The notes: generated by a model not told the origin, from the sequence alone. Positions 25,075 through 32,803 are shown, numbered from the stretch's first letter. The stretch: DNA of 36,916 nt from JBGPRB01 sp964422155 (GCA_964422155.1 CAYQZZ010000016.1:1-36916), one strand, 5' to 3'. Numbers and translations: made by a program.

Positions 25075-25686
25075 ATGAAAACCTTTAATAAAAGGGGAGA
25101 TGAGGGGGAAACCAGCCTTCTTTTTGGTCAAAGAGTTCCCAAGAGTTCCCCGCGTTGTGAGGCTTATGGAACCCTGGACGAAGCTGTATCATGTCTTGGG
25201 ATCGCTCGTAATACGGTTACCAAGAATAAAACAAAAGAAATAATATGGAAAATACAGAAAGAGCTTTTTATTGTCAGTGCGGAACTGGCCACAAAACCCT
25301 CAGATTATCAAGTGTTTGCTACCCGTTTTACTCCGGTAACTGAAGAAATGGCTGACCAGCTTGAAGAAATAATAGACGAATTGGAATCCAAGATAAAGTT
25401 GCCCAAGTCATTTATCATTCCAGGCTCAACTCTGGGTTCGGGATGGCTGGACCTTTCTCGAACCATAGTGAGGCGTGCGGAGAGAAGAGTGGTTGTCCTT
25501 AAAAAGAAAAGTGAAATTAATAATAATGCGATTCTTCAATATTTAAATCGACTAGCCGACCTTCTCTTCATCCTTGCCAGATATGAGGAATACCCTTCGG
25601 ATAAAGAAACCACCTATCATAATCCATGTACTGAATCTGCTTTTCGCGAACCAATCCCTGGTTTCCCCGAACCCTGTGATACCTAG
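25075..25686 (+). CDS. PduO-type cob(I)alamin adenosyltransferase
   Basis: A 203-residue ATP:cob(I)alamin adenosyltransferase of the PduO/MMAB family, which makes adenosylcobalamin on the spot. The N-terminal nucleotide-binding motif is KRGDEGETSLLFG, followed by EAYGTLDEAVSCLG. The C-terminal helices contain the signature DLSRTIVRRAERRVV and LNRLADLLFILAR. The length is normal, with a short Pro-rich tail. The position after the mutase subunits indicates that its product is the cofactor of that mutase. Adenosyltransferases of this type are often found beside adenosylcobalamin-dependent enzymes. Confidence 0.92.
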   Translation: MKTFNKRGDEGETSLLFGQRVPKSSPRCEAYGTLDEAVSCLGIARNTVTKNKTKEIIWKIQKELFIVSAELATKPSDYQVFATRFTPVTEEMADQLEEIIDELESKIKLPKSFIIPGSTLGSGWLDLSRTIVRRAERRVVVLKKKSEINNNAILQYLNRLADLLFILARYEEYPSDKETTYHNPCTESAFREPIPGFPEPCDT

Positions 25687-26078
25687 AAAGAATAACCAGA
25701 AGAAATATAGTTATAAGGGTAAACTGAGTTCAAGTAAGGTTGTCAATTTTATATTTATAAAAATATAAAAGTTTTCCGATAATAGAACTTAACCTTCTTT
25801 ATTTTTCAAGTAGGCGGGTTCTATCGGGGGAGATTTAGGCAAAAACTGGTGTTGGTGCCCCTACCATTGCTACCTAAAGCATAATTGGTAATGCGGTATC
25901 CCGCCTACTTCCTCTTTTGTAAGACTTTCTTATTTTTTTACACTTACTTGAAAAGTGTAACCAGTCACAAACGAGGCTTTTGTTGGGTCACAGTAGCTTG
26001 TATTGTGCCCTCAGCGTTAACCATACTAGAACACATTGTAATTCCTGATTTACTTATTCCCAGAACTATAAGATTGCC
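25687..26078. other. Non-coding stretch with inverted-repeat element
   Basis: No protein-coding gene is supported. It contains a 103-base element bounded by an 11-bp inverted repeat, and right after it a small hairpin near 25938-25961 (TTACACTT/AAGTGTAA). The frame over 25885-26082 is not convincing. Confidence 0.5.
25808..25910. repeat. 103-bp structured element with 11-bp terminal inverted repeats
   Basis: AAGTAGGCGGG at 25808-25818 is perfectly complementary to CCCGCCTACTT at 25900-25910. The interior contains further partly pairing segments (GGTGTTGGTGCCCC with CCATTGCTACC, and TTTAGGC with GCTACCTAAAGC). It could be a small folded RNA or a MITE-like insertion. It does not match any riboswitch class or SRP/6S RNA that I can recall. 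Confidence 0.5.
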
Positions 26079-26107
26079 TTGACATTCTTCTTGCTAGGCA
26101 CTACACT
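26079..26107 (+). promoter_or_regulatory. Promoter of the recombinase operon
   Basis: A perfect -35 TTGACA (26079-26084), a 17-base spacer and a -10 TACACT (26102-26107). Transcription would start just before the 52-codon gene. Confidence 0.7.
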
Positions 26108-26124
26108 TATGGCAGAGGTGAGTA

Positions 26125-26283
26125 GTGGTATTTGTAAGAGGTAAGCGACAGGGAAACAGAACCTATTACTATCTCGTGGAAAACCACCGGGAAGGCAACA
26201 AAGTGAAGCAAAAAGTTATTAAATATCTAGGCGCCCAGATGCCGACAAAAGAGCAGATAGAAACTATGAGGAGGGAACGATGA
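26125..26283 (+). CDS. Small basic protein coupled to the serine recombinase
   Basis: A 52-residue protein from GTG 26125, with GAGGTGA a few bases upstream. Its stop codon overlaps the recombinase start (ATGA), so the two are translationally coupled. The sequence (GNRTYYYLVENHREGNKVKQ, VIKYLGAQMPTKEQIE) resembles the N-terminal beta-hairpin region seen in IS1634-type transposases and in small proteins beside recombinases. It may be a DNA-binding helper, directionality factor or truncated relic. The function is not known. Confidence 0.7.
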   Translation: MVFVRGKRQGNRTYYYLVENHREGNKVKQKVIKYLGAQMPTKEQIETMRRER

Positions 26284-27779
26284 GAGCTGCGCTTTATGCC
26301 AGAGTCAGCAGTGAGGAACAGGTAGAGGGCTACAGTATCGATGCCCAGATACGAGCCTTTGAGACATTAGTTGAGGCTAGAGGTTGGACAATATACAAGG
26401 AGTATATTGAGGAGGGTAAATCAGCTAGAACAGAGAATATAAACAAGCGCCCGGTATTCAAGGAAGCCATAGCTGACGGGCTTGACCGAAGGTACGATAT
26501 CTTGGTTGTTCATAAAGTCGATCGGTTCTCGCGGAAATTGCGCATTACCCTGGAATATTTTGATAAACTAGGGAAAGCCGAGGTTGGCTTTGTCTCTATC
26601 GTTGAGCAGATGGATTTCTCTACTCCCTGGGGTAAATTCACTCTCAGTATGCTTGGAGGCCTAGCTGAGCTTTACTCCGACAACCTTAGCCAAGAAACCA
26701 AAAAAGGATGGCATGAGCGAAGGGCACAAGGGCTTTATTGTGGGACATTGCCTTTTGGTGCAGCCAAGAGGGAAGACGGGATACCAGTGCCTGATATGGT
26801 GGAAAGGAAAATCACCATAAATGACCACGAAAGAACGGTTCGCAACTATGAAGGGCTAAAGATGGCATTCGAGCTTGAGGCGCAGGGAAAATCGGACAGA
26901 GAAGTAGCCATCGCACTCAACGCATCGGCATACAGGACAACCGGGACCCACGGTTCAAGGCCTTTTTCTAAAGACACTGTAAAGGATATGTTGAAGAACA
27001 AGTTCTACATCGGGTATATCGAAGATGGAAAAGGAGAATGGATGAAGGCAAAGCACCAACCTTTCATTACCCCGGAACTATTTGAGACTGTGCAGGCGAC
27101 ACGATCCAGCGTATCCTCGCCTCCGCAGACAATAAATAGTGGTGCGAGGATCTACAGCTTATCTTGCGTTGCCCGATGCGCTCGTTGTGGCGGTAGTATC
27201 CGGATGCAAACCAGCCCGAAGGGAAGAGCGAGGGTGTATTGCGCCTCTAGGGCGAAGAACTCTGGGTGCGATTTTAGCGGCACTTTCCTTGATGTCTACG
27301 AAAGGCAGGTAGAATGGTATCTGACGACCTTTATCATCCCAGATGACTACCAGCAGCGAATCTTGGAGGCACATCGCAAGGTTACAGCCGCTTACGACGA
27401 GACCGAGGATAAACGCAGGGGGTTAGAGGCCAGCCTTGCTAGATTAAAGGACCAGTACCGTTGGGGCCATATAGGCCAAGAAGAATATCTAAAAGAGTAC
27501 AGGGAAACTGAACTGCAACTCCGGCAGCTAACGCCAGTTACGAGTTCCGAAGACAATCTCAAACGACTGGCTGATTTCCTGGCCAACGTAGCCGAAGCCT
27601 GGCGGGAGGCCAATCAGGAGCAAAGGAACAAGCTGGCCCGGGTACTGTTTGAGGAAATCAGGTTGGATAACGGCGGTAAGATCGTGGTCGTAAAGCCAAA
27701 GATTGAACTGGAGCCGTTCTTCAGGCTATCGTTTGAGTGTCACGCTAAAGATATTGCTAGCGACCCCGGGGGGATTTGA
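26280..27779 (+). CDS. Large serine recombinase (integrase)
   Basis: A 499-residue large serine recombinase. The N-terminal resolvase domain begins LYARVSSEEQ, with the catalytic Ser10 and Arg8, and contains VVHKVDRFSRKL and the core helix around FTLSMLGGLAELYS. The recombinase domain follows (KNKFYIGYIEDGKGEWMKAKH). A zinc-ribbon has Cys300 and Cys303 (CARCGG) with the second pair near residues 321-331 (YCASRAKNSGC). A coiled-coil motif (about 365-440) precedes the C-terminus. The last codons (ASDPGGI, stop) are inside the tRNA-Asp gene on the other strand. This arrangement is expected if the enzyme integrated its element at that tRNA, so 27761 is a candidate attachment junction. Confidence 0.92.
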   Translation: MRAALYARVSSEEQVEGYSIDAQIRAFETLVEARGWTIYKEYIEEGKSARTENINKRPVFKEAIADGLDRRYDILVVHKVDRFSRKLRITLEYFDKLGKAEVGFVSIVEQMDFSTPWGKFTLSMLGGLAELYSDNLSQETKKGWHERRAQGLYCGTLPFGAAKREDGIPVPDMVERKITINDHERTVRNYEGLKMAFELEAQGKSDREVAIALNASAYRTTGTHGSRPFSKDTVKDMLKNKFYIGYIEDGKGEWMKAKHQPFITPELFETVQATRSSVSSPPQTINSGARIYSLSCVARCARCGGSIRMQTSPKGRARVYCASRAKNSGCDFSGTFLDVYERQVEWYLTTFIIPDDYQQRILEAHRKVTAAYDETEDKRRGLEASLARLKDQYRWGHIGQEEYLKEYRETELQLRQLTPVTSSEDNLKRLADFLANVAEAWREANQEQRNKLARVLFEEIRLDNGGKIVVVKPKIELEPFFRLSFECHAKDIASDPGGI

Positions 27780-27834
27780 ACCCCCGATCTCCACCGTGAC
27801 AGGGTGGCATGTTAGACCGCTACACCACGGGGCC
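27761..27834 (-). tRNA. tRNA-Asp (GTC)
   Basis: 74 bases fold as a cloverleaf. The acceptor stem is GGCCCCG with CGGGGTC (one G-U pair) and a G discriminator. The anticodon arm is CCACC-CTGTCAC-GGTGG with anticodon GTC, and the T arm contains GGTTCAAATCC. The 3' CCA is not encoded. The 3' end faces the serine recombinase, whose last 19 bases overlap the gene. Confidence 0.93.
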
Positions 27835-27887
27835 ATTGCACTGATAGGCTGGAGAGATGTTAACCTCTTGTCCTGTCTTTTAATAAG

Positions 27888-27916
27888 AGTCTATCAGAGC
27901 CTATATACGGTGTCAA
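27888..27916 (-). promoter_or_regulatory. Promoter of tRNA-Asp
   Basis: On the minus strand TTGACA (27911-27916) and TAGACT (27888-27893) with 17-base spacing, about 50 bases before the mature tRNA 5' end. Confidence 0.6.
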
Positions 27917-27995
27917 GGTATCCTGATTTCGGCATAGATTAGGCCTTAAGCTCACGTAAGATAGAGTCCATAGTAAACCCGCTTAACTGGCGTTG

Positions 27996-28024
27996 TTGTC
28001 TCTATTTCAGGATTATGGTATAAT
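27996..28024 (+). promoter_or_regulatory. Promoter of the rpsF operon
   Basis: TTGTCT (27996-28001), a 17-base spacer, and TATAAT (28019-28024) preceded by TGG, giving an extended -10. The leader before rpsF is only about 20 bases. Confidence 0.65.
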
Positions 28025-28050
28025 AACCTAAAATTGTGCGAGGAATTAGA

Positions 28051-28380
28051 GTGGCAAGAAAAAAACGAGAGCAAAAAGTTGAAGATAAAAGATTGCAGGA
28101 TTATGAACTGGTGTATATAATCAGTCCAGAGATATCCGACGATATTTTGGAAACCAGAGTCAACGGTGTAACCCAGTTCATTACCGGCAGAGACGGCGTT
28201 GTCGCTGGGGTTGAAAAGTGGGGGAAAAAGAAACTGTCCTATCCTGTCAAGCACTTTTTAGAGGGTAACTACGTATTGACCAAGTTCAAGATGAGCCCGG
28301 CGCGATGCAAGGAACTCGAAGCGAACTTAAGAATTTCTGAGGAGATAATAAGACATCTTTTGGTTAAAGTTGGCAGTTAA
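28051..28380 (+). CDS. rpsF: 30S ribosomal protein S6
   Basis: About 109 residues. The S6 fold is recognised from YELVYIISPEISDD, GKKKLSYPVKHFLEGNYVL and the C-terminal LRISEEIIRHLLVKV. S6 binds 16S rRNA with S18, which is encoded two genes downstream. I chose GTG 28051, 6 bases after GAGGA, over the GTG at 28036, which would sit on that site. The N-terminus has an unusual basic extension (ARKKREQKVEDKR). Confidence 0.93.
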   Translation: MARKKREQKVEDKRLQDYELVYIISPEISDDILETRVNGVTQFITGRDGVVAGVEKWGKKKLSYPVKHFLEGNYVLTKFKMSPARCKELEANLRISEEIIRHLLVKVGS

Positions 28381-28429
28381 GTGAAAAGGGTATCAAGCTC
28401 ACGAGTTTTACCGGGGAGGTGAAGAGGCA

Positions 28430-28837
28430 ATGCCGAGTCTGAACAAAGTGACGATAATTGGGAATGTCGGGAATGAACCGGAGATGCGTTTTACTCCGAA
28501 CGGTAAACCGGTGACATCTTTTTCGGTGGCTACTAACTGGATGTATACCACGCCCGAGGGTGAAAGAAAGCAGGAAACCGAGTGGTTTAGCGTAGTAGCC
28601 TGGAACAGGTTGGCCGAGCAATGTAATCAGTTTCTGGCTAAAGGCAGGCTTGTCTATGCCGAAGGAAGGATACATACCAGGAACTGGGAAGGGCAGGACG
28701 GACAGCCCCACTCCAGAATCGAAGTGATTGCCAACCGGGTGATATTTCTGGACAGGAAGGGCGCCGCCCCTCCATCGGACGAGAAGACAGATGATACCGG
28801 GGTCGCCGAACTGGAACCGGAAGACCTTCCGTTTTAA
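28430..28837 (+). CDS. ssb: Single-stranded DNA-binding protein
   Basis: A 135-residue SSB. The OB fold starts LNKVTIIGNVGNEPEMRFTP and continues with WFSVVAWNRLAEQCNQFLAKG and VYAEGRIHTRNW. After a short linker comes the acidic tip ELEPEDLPF that recruits replication and repair partners. It lies in the usual place between rpsF and rpsR, with a GGGGAGGTGA site before ATG 28430. Confidence 0.95.
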   Translation: MPSLNKVTIIGNVGNEPEMRFTPNGKPVTSFSVATNWMYTTPEGERKQETEWFSVVAWNRLAEQCNQFLAKGRLVYAEGRIHTRNWEGQDGQPHSRIEVIANRVIFLDRKGAAPPSDEKTDDTGVAELEPEDLPF

Positions 28838-28853
28838 TTAAAGACAAAAATTC

Positions 28854-28873
28854 ATCCTTCACATGTGAAGGAT
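28854..28873. promoter_or_regulatory. 20-bp perfect palindrome between ssb and rpsR
   Basis: ATCCTTCACATGTGAAGGAT is a perfect palindrome with no spacer. It lies 17 bases after the ssb stop and just before the rpsR ribosome-binding site. It could be an operator or form a tight hairpin that influences rpsR translation. No T run follows, so it is not a terminator. Confidence 0.5.
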
Positions 28874-28887
28874 ATACAGAGGGCAGG

Positions 28888-29184
28888 ATGACATACAATA
28901 GAGACAGCAGGACCAGAAGACCAACCAGGGGGAAATACATACCGAAGCGTAAGGTTTGTTTCTTTTGTCGGGATAAAGTTGAGCATATTGACTATAAAGA
29001 CACGGCTATATTGCGACCTTACATATCGGATAGAGCCAAGATTTCACCGCGTCGTAAAAGCGGTGTCTGTGCCAGGCATCAGCGTGCCTTGGCTACAGCC
29101 GTAAAAAGGGCGCGACATCTGGCTTTATTGCCGTTTGTGCCGGCCCACATTCGCAAGACGGGGGGCGTTGGTTTAAAAAGCTAG
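28888..29184 (+). CDS. rpsR: 30S ribosomal protein S18
   Basis: A 98-residue S18 with a basic N-terminal extension. Core features are KVCFFCRDKVEHIDYKD (CxxC), LRPYISDRAKISPRRKSGVC and HQRALATAVKRARHLALLPF. The four zinc-type ligands (two Cys in CFFC, a Cys in SGVC, and the following His) indicate the zinc-binding form. It is third in the rpsF-ssb-rpsR operon. Confidence 0.94.
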   Translation: MTYNRDSRTRRPTRGKYIPKRKVCFFCRDKVEHIDYKDTAILRPYISDRAKISPRRKSGVCARHQRALATAVKRARHLALLPFVPAHIRKTGGVGLKS

Positions 29185-29254
29185 TGTCGCGGATTATTTT
29201 ATCTTATCTCCCTTTTATTCCCTTTTATAGATAAATTTTTCACATGGAGTTAAA

Positions 29255-29395
29255 GTGCCAAAAAGAACCTATCAACCAAAGAGTATTCCCAGAAAGCGTG
29301 AGCACGGTTTTCTGAAAAGAATGAGCACGCGTGGCGGCCGGGACGTCCTTAAATCGAGGCGATTGAAGGGCCGGCACAGATTAACTGTTGTCTGA
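29255..29395 (+). CDS. rpmH: 50S ribosomal protein L34
   Basis: 46 residues from GTG 29255, with ATGGAG upstream. PKRTYQPKSIPRKREHGFLK and MSTRGGRDVLKSRRLKGRHR are the L34 signature. It overlaps the long frame of rnpA, the classic rpmH-rnpA arrangement. Confidence 0.95.
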   Translation: MPKRTYQPKSIPRKREHGFLKRMSTRGGRDVLKSRRLKGRHRLTVV

Positions 29396-29426
29396 TGGTT
29401 GCAGTAAAGGTTCGGGCGGGGTAGCC

Positions 29427-29789
29427 GTGAGGGGAGAACGATATCTAACCAAGAAAGTACAGTTCAGTCTGGTTTACGATGAAGGCAGGTCCTGGGTGGG
29501 TAAAGAGGTGGTAATCAGGGCCTTGTCTAACGGACTTGACTCATCCAGGTGTGGATTTGTGGTCAGTCGGCGTGTGGGTAAAGCGGTGGTAAGGAACAGG
29601 GTAAAACGCTTGCTGCGAGAGATACTCAGGCAGACACCGCTGCAACCGGGTTGGGATATTATCTTTATTGCTCGTACTCCGGCGGCGATGACTGACTATG
29701 CGAAACTCGGGGAATCGGTCAGGAATCTGTTATTCCAGGCCGGATTGTTTGTAGGAGAATATGAAGGCGTTCGCCCTGGAACTAATTAA
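29427..29789 (+). CDS. rnpA: Ribonuclease P protein component
   Basis: About 120 residues. RnpA assists the RNase P RNA in tRNA 5' processing. The signature RNRVKRLLREILR is preceded by CGFVVSRRVGKAVV, and the N-terminal LTKKVQFSLVYDEG is the substrate-binding strand region. The open frame extends back to TTG 29388 overlapping rpmH. I prefer GTG 29427 because family proteins begin a few residues before the LTKK segment, though the start is uncertain. It overlaps yidD at its 3' end. Confidence 0.9.
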   Translation: MRGERYLTKKVQFSLVYDEGRSWVGKEVVIRALSNGLDSSRCGFVVSRRVGKAVVRNRVKRLLREILRQTPLQPGWDIIFIARTPAAMTDYAKLGESVRNLLFQAGLFVGEYEGVRPGTN

Positions 29790-29970
29790 ATTATATCAGG
29801 TTACGCTGTCGCGGATTATGCCACCATCCTGCCGCTTTACACCGACTTGTTCTGAATACACCTGCGAAGCCATAACGAAATTCGGTTTGATAAAAGGAGC
29901 AGGTCTGGGCATCAGGCGGATTTCACGCTGTCATCCTTTGAATCCGGGCGGCTATGACCCCGTACCATAA
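29761..29970 (+). CDS. yidD: Membrane protein insertion efficiency factor YidD
   Basis: A 69-residue YidD/UPF0161 protein. LIKLYQVTLSRIMPPSCRFT, PTCSEYTCEAITKFG and the C-terminal RRISRCHPLNPGGYDPVP are diagnostic. The ATG lies within the 3' end of rnpA, after GGAGAAT, giving the conserved rpmH-rnpA-yidD order. It assists YidC, encoded downstream. Confidence 0.95.
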   Translation: MKAFALELIKLYQVTLSRIMPPSCRFTPTCSEYTCEAITKFGLIKGAGLGIRRISRCHPLNPGGYDPVP

Positions 29971-30029
29971 AGGATTTCTAGGTAATAATAGCAATTCGAG
30001 ATATATAGATAAAGGAAATAGCCAAATCA

Positions 30030-30150
30030 CAAGAAACAATAACCAAACAATGAACAATAACCAAATTCAAAAACCAAACGTGTTTGGAACGTTTGATTAT
30101 TGGTTATTGATATTTGTTTGGAGCTTGTACCTTGGTTATTGGTTATTTAA
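30030..30150. repeat. Imperfect long inverted repeat (dispersed-repeat type)
   Basis: A hairpin centred on CCAAACGTGTTTGG (30074-30087). CAATAACC occurs at 30037-30044 and 30055-30062, and its complement GGTTATTG at 30102-30109 and 30134-30141. The arms of about 50 bases are imperfectly complementary throughout. It lies between yidD and a beta-propeller gene and looks like a dispersed, MITE-like repeat. It is too AT-rich and long for a simple terminator. Confidence 0.65.
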
Positions 30151-30186
30151 GGTATCGTTCTCAGGAACAACACGCAGGAGTGTATA

Positions 30187-31338
30187 TTGAAGTCAAAGGG
30201 TAAATGGTATTGCGGCAGGGTAGCCTTTCTCCTGGCTTTAATCATCGCCGTTGCCTTGGTCGGTTCTAGTTGTGTCAGCGGCCTGGCGCCGATAGGGTGG
30301 TCGGGTGGGACCGTATCCAGCGGTACCATGTTTGTGGGCTCCAATGAAGGCAGGCTGGTGGCGATTAATCTGGCCGATGAAAGCCGGCAGTGGGCCGAGA
30401 CGCTTAAAGCCGTCACCCAGCCGGGATTATTCGGCTGTTCTCCGGCTATGAGTGGGGGAGGTTGTGGGGCTGGCACTACGAGGGTGGCCATCTACGGGAC
30501 ACCAGTCGTCGCCGGCGACCTGGTATATATCGCCGGATATAATGGCAAAATATATGCCTACAACATCAGTAATCTGGCCATGAGATGGGCTTATCCGCGC
30601 GAGGGTAATCTCCAGCCTTTTGTCAGCGGCCTGGTTGAAGCTGATGGTAAATTATTTATCGGTTGTTCCGATGGCAGGGTTTATGCCCTGGATTCGACTA
30701 CCGGCGATAAGCTGTGGGAGTTCGCTACCGGCGAAAAAATATGGTCAACCCCGGCCATAGACGGCGATACCCTGTATATCGGGTCTTTTGATAAGAAGCT
30801 GTATGCCCTCAATGCCACTGATGGTAAAAAAAAGTGGGAGTTTGTGACGGAAGGGGCCATTATCTCTACGCCGCTGGTGAATAATGGTACGATTTATATC
30901 GGGTCTTTTGATAGAAACCTGTATGCGGTTAACGCTATCGATGGAAAGCTGAAATGGAAGTTTATGGGGGAAAACTGGTTCTGGGCAGAGCCGGCCGTCT
31001 TTAACGGTACGATTTACGCCGGCTGCCTTGATGGTAATGTTTATGTCCTGAAAGCCGATTCCGGCGAAAAAGTAAAAAGTTTCGACCTGAAAAACCCGGT
31101 ATCTTCCCAACCGGTTATTGTTGATAGTTCCGTTATCTTCGCTACCCGCAAAGGCGTAATCTATAGTATAGCTACCGGTTCTCAGGAAATTAAGCAGATT
31201 GCGGATATCAAGACCGATGTTGACGGCCCGCTGACGGCGTATGAAGGTATTGTCTACGTTCATACCCAGCAACTGGAGTTACAGCGTATCAATGCCGCCA
31301 GCGGTACTTTATACAGTCCTGTTTCCTTAAAGGGTTAG
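30187..31338 (+). CDS. Exported PQQ-like beta-propeller repeat protein
   Basis: 383 residues from TTG 30187 behind AGGAG. A signal sequence (FLLALIIAVALVGSSC) ends at Cys29 and could be a lipoprotein signal with a weak lipobox. The rest is a series of PQQ/BamB-like propeller blades, for example LFIGCSDGRVYALDSTTGDK, LYIGSFDKKLYALNATDGKK and IYIGSFDRNLYAVNAIDGK, at intervals of about 40 residues. Such proteins are extracytoplasmic scaffolds, and BamB helps insert outer-membrane proteins in diderms. Its place between yidD and yidC hints at a link with membrane protein biogenesis, which is inference. Confidence 0.88.
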   Translation: MKSKGKWYCGRVAFLLALIIAVALVGSSCVSGLAPIGWSGGTVSSGTMFVGSNEGRLVAINLADESRQWAETLKAVTQPGLFGCSPAMSGGGCGAGTTRVAIYGTPVVAGDLVYIAGYNGKIYAYNISNLAMRWAYPREGNLQPFVSGLVEADGKLFIGCSDGRVYALDSTTGDKLWEFATGEKIWSTPAIDGDTLYIGSFDKKLYALNATDGKKKWEFVTEGAIISTPLVNNGTIYIGSFDRNLYAVNAIDGKLKWKFMGENWFWAEPAVFNGTIYAGCLDGNVYVLKADSGEKVKSFDLKNPVSSQPVIVDSSVIFATRKGVIYSIATGSQEIKQIADIKTDVDGPLTAYEGIVYVHTQQLELQRINAASGTLYSPVSLKG

Positions 31339-31355
31339 AGTCGGAGTAGAACGCA

Positions 31356-32261
31356 TTGAATATTTGGGAATTAATAATCCAGCAGCCGGTAATAAACATC
31401 CTTATCGTGATGTCTCATTACCTGGCCGATAATTTCGGCCTGGCTATTATTGCCCTGACCGTCATCGTTAATCTCATTTTATTGCCCCTTACGATGAGCC
31501 AGATAAGGTCTTCCAAGAAGATGCAGGATTTGCAGCCTAAACTGGTCGACCTTCAGAAGAAATTTGCCAAGGATAAGCAAAAGCTGGCTCAGGAACAGAT
31601 GAAGCTATACAAGGAGTCCGGAGTCAAGCCGGCCGGTTGTGCTCTCACTATGATAATCCAGATGCCGGTATGGATTGCCCTCTATCAGGCGATAATGCTG
31701 GCTCTGGCCGTGGCACCGGAGGGTCTGCTGAATCTCTCCAAGTATCTTTACCCGTGGCAGGTAGTATACTCTGTCTTGCCATTAAACCCTGATTTTTTGG
31801 TAATGAACCTGGGCCAACCCAATCTTATTCTGGCCTTGCTGGTCGGTGTTACGATGTGGCTGCAGCAGAAGATGTCGATGACCCCGGCGACCGACCCCAG
31901 GCAGGCGCAGCAGGCTAATATGATGCTCTGGATGATGCCGATACTTTTCGCTTACATGGCGTTAAATTTCACCAGCGGCTTATCTCTTTACTGGGTAACC
32001 TCCAGTGTTTTCAGGATAGTCTTGCAGTACCGGGTTACCGGCTGGGGAGGACTGCGTAAACAGGCGCCGACGCCAGCTAGTGAAAGTGACAAAAAATACC
32101 TGAAGTTCGAGGCTGCTCAGGAAAAGAAACAAACCAAGGATGCCGGGACTGATATTGTCATCACCGATAGCGATTCGTCAAAAAAAGGCACGCGTATTTT
32201 CAAAACCGATAAATATAAATTTCAACCGGATAAAGATAGAGAGCGGCACCGGAAGAAATAA
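31356..32261 (+). CDS. yidC: Membrane protein insertase YidC/Oxa1
   Basis: 301 residues from TTG 31356. It has the short YidC of monoderm type, without the large periplasmic domain. The core is NFGLAIIALTVIVNLILLPL with the MSQIRSSKKMQDLQPKLVDL cytoplasmic hairpin, then GCALTMIIQMPVWIALYQAI, a third region with WLQQKMSM, and the last helices (MMLWMMPILFAYMALNFTSG). It ends in a long basic tail. It inserts membrane proteins alone or with Sec. The neighbouring yidD and jag genes are usual partners. Confidence 0.95.
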   Translation: MNIWELIIQQPVINILIVMSHYLADNFGLAIIALTVIVNLILLPLTMSQIRSSKKMQDLQPKLVDLQKKFAKDKQKLAQEQMKLYKESGVKPAGCALTMIIQMPVWIALYQAIMLALAVAPEGLLNLSKYLYPWQVVYSVLPLNPDFLVMNLGQPNLILALLVGVTMWLQQKMSMTPATDPRQAQQANMMLWMMPILFAYMALNFTSGLSLYWVTSSVFRIVLQYRVTGWGGLRKQAPTPASESDKKYLKFEAAQEKKQTKDAGTDIVITDSDSSKKGTRIFKTDKYKFQPDKDRERHRKK

Positions 32262-32287
32262 AAGCGTTATCAATAAGAGGTTAAAAT

Positions 32288-32803
32288 ATGGAGATGGAGA
32301 TACCTGAAAGTCAAAGCGAGGTTTTCGAGACGGCAAAAAGTATACTTGAAAAGCTTCTTTCTTTGATGGACCTGCCTGGTACCGTGACGCCTTCTGACGA
32401 ATTTACGGTAATCGACGAGAACGGCAATGCTTCCTCACTCGGTCTCAACATATTAGGTGAAGACCTGGGCATATTAATCGGACGCCGCGGCCAGACCATG
32501 GTTTCTTTGCAATATATTATCAGGTTGATAATGACTCATAAAATGCAGGTGAAGATGCCGATTGTCCTTGATATCGAAGGTTATAAGCAGCGTCGCTGTG
32601 AAGGACTGCGGACGCTGGCTAAAAGGCTCGCGGAGCAGGTAAAGACCAGGAGACTGCCTTTCACCATGGAACCGATGCCCGCTTTTGAGAGACGTGTTAT
32701 CCATGTCGCCCTAGCCGACCACCCGGATGTCGTTACCGAGAGCACCGGCATCGGCGAATCCAGGAAAGTGGTCATTTCACCCAAAAACCCCCGCCGCTAT
32801 TGA
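32288..32803 (+). CDS. jag: KH/R3H RNA-binding protein Jag (KhpB)
   Basis: 171 residues. A KH domain carries the loop GEDLGILIGRRGQTMVSLQY, and a C-terminal R3H domain has FERRVIHVALADHPDVVTES and GIGESRKVVISP. Jag/KhpB is an RNA-binding protein that in Gram-positive bacteria works with KhpA in cell-envelope control. It follows yidC by 26 bases, as is usual. Confidence 0.94.
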   Translation: MEMEIPESQSEVFETAKSILEKLLSLMDLPGTVTPSDEFTVIDENGNASSLGLNILGEDLGILIGRRGQTMVSLQYIIRLIMTHKMQVKMPIVLDIEGYKQRRCEGLRTLAKRLAEQVKTRRLPFTMEPMPAFERRVIHVALADHPDVVTESTGIGESRKVVISPKNPRRY

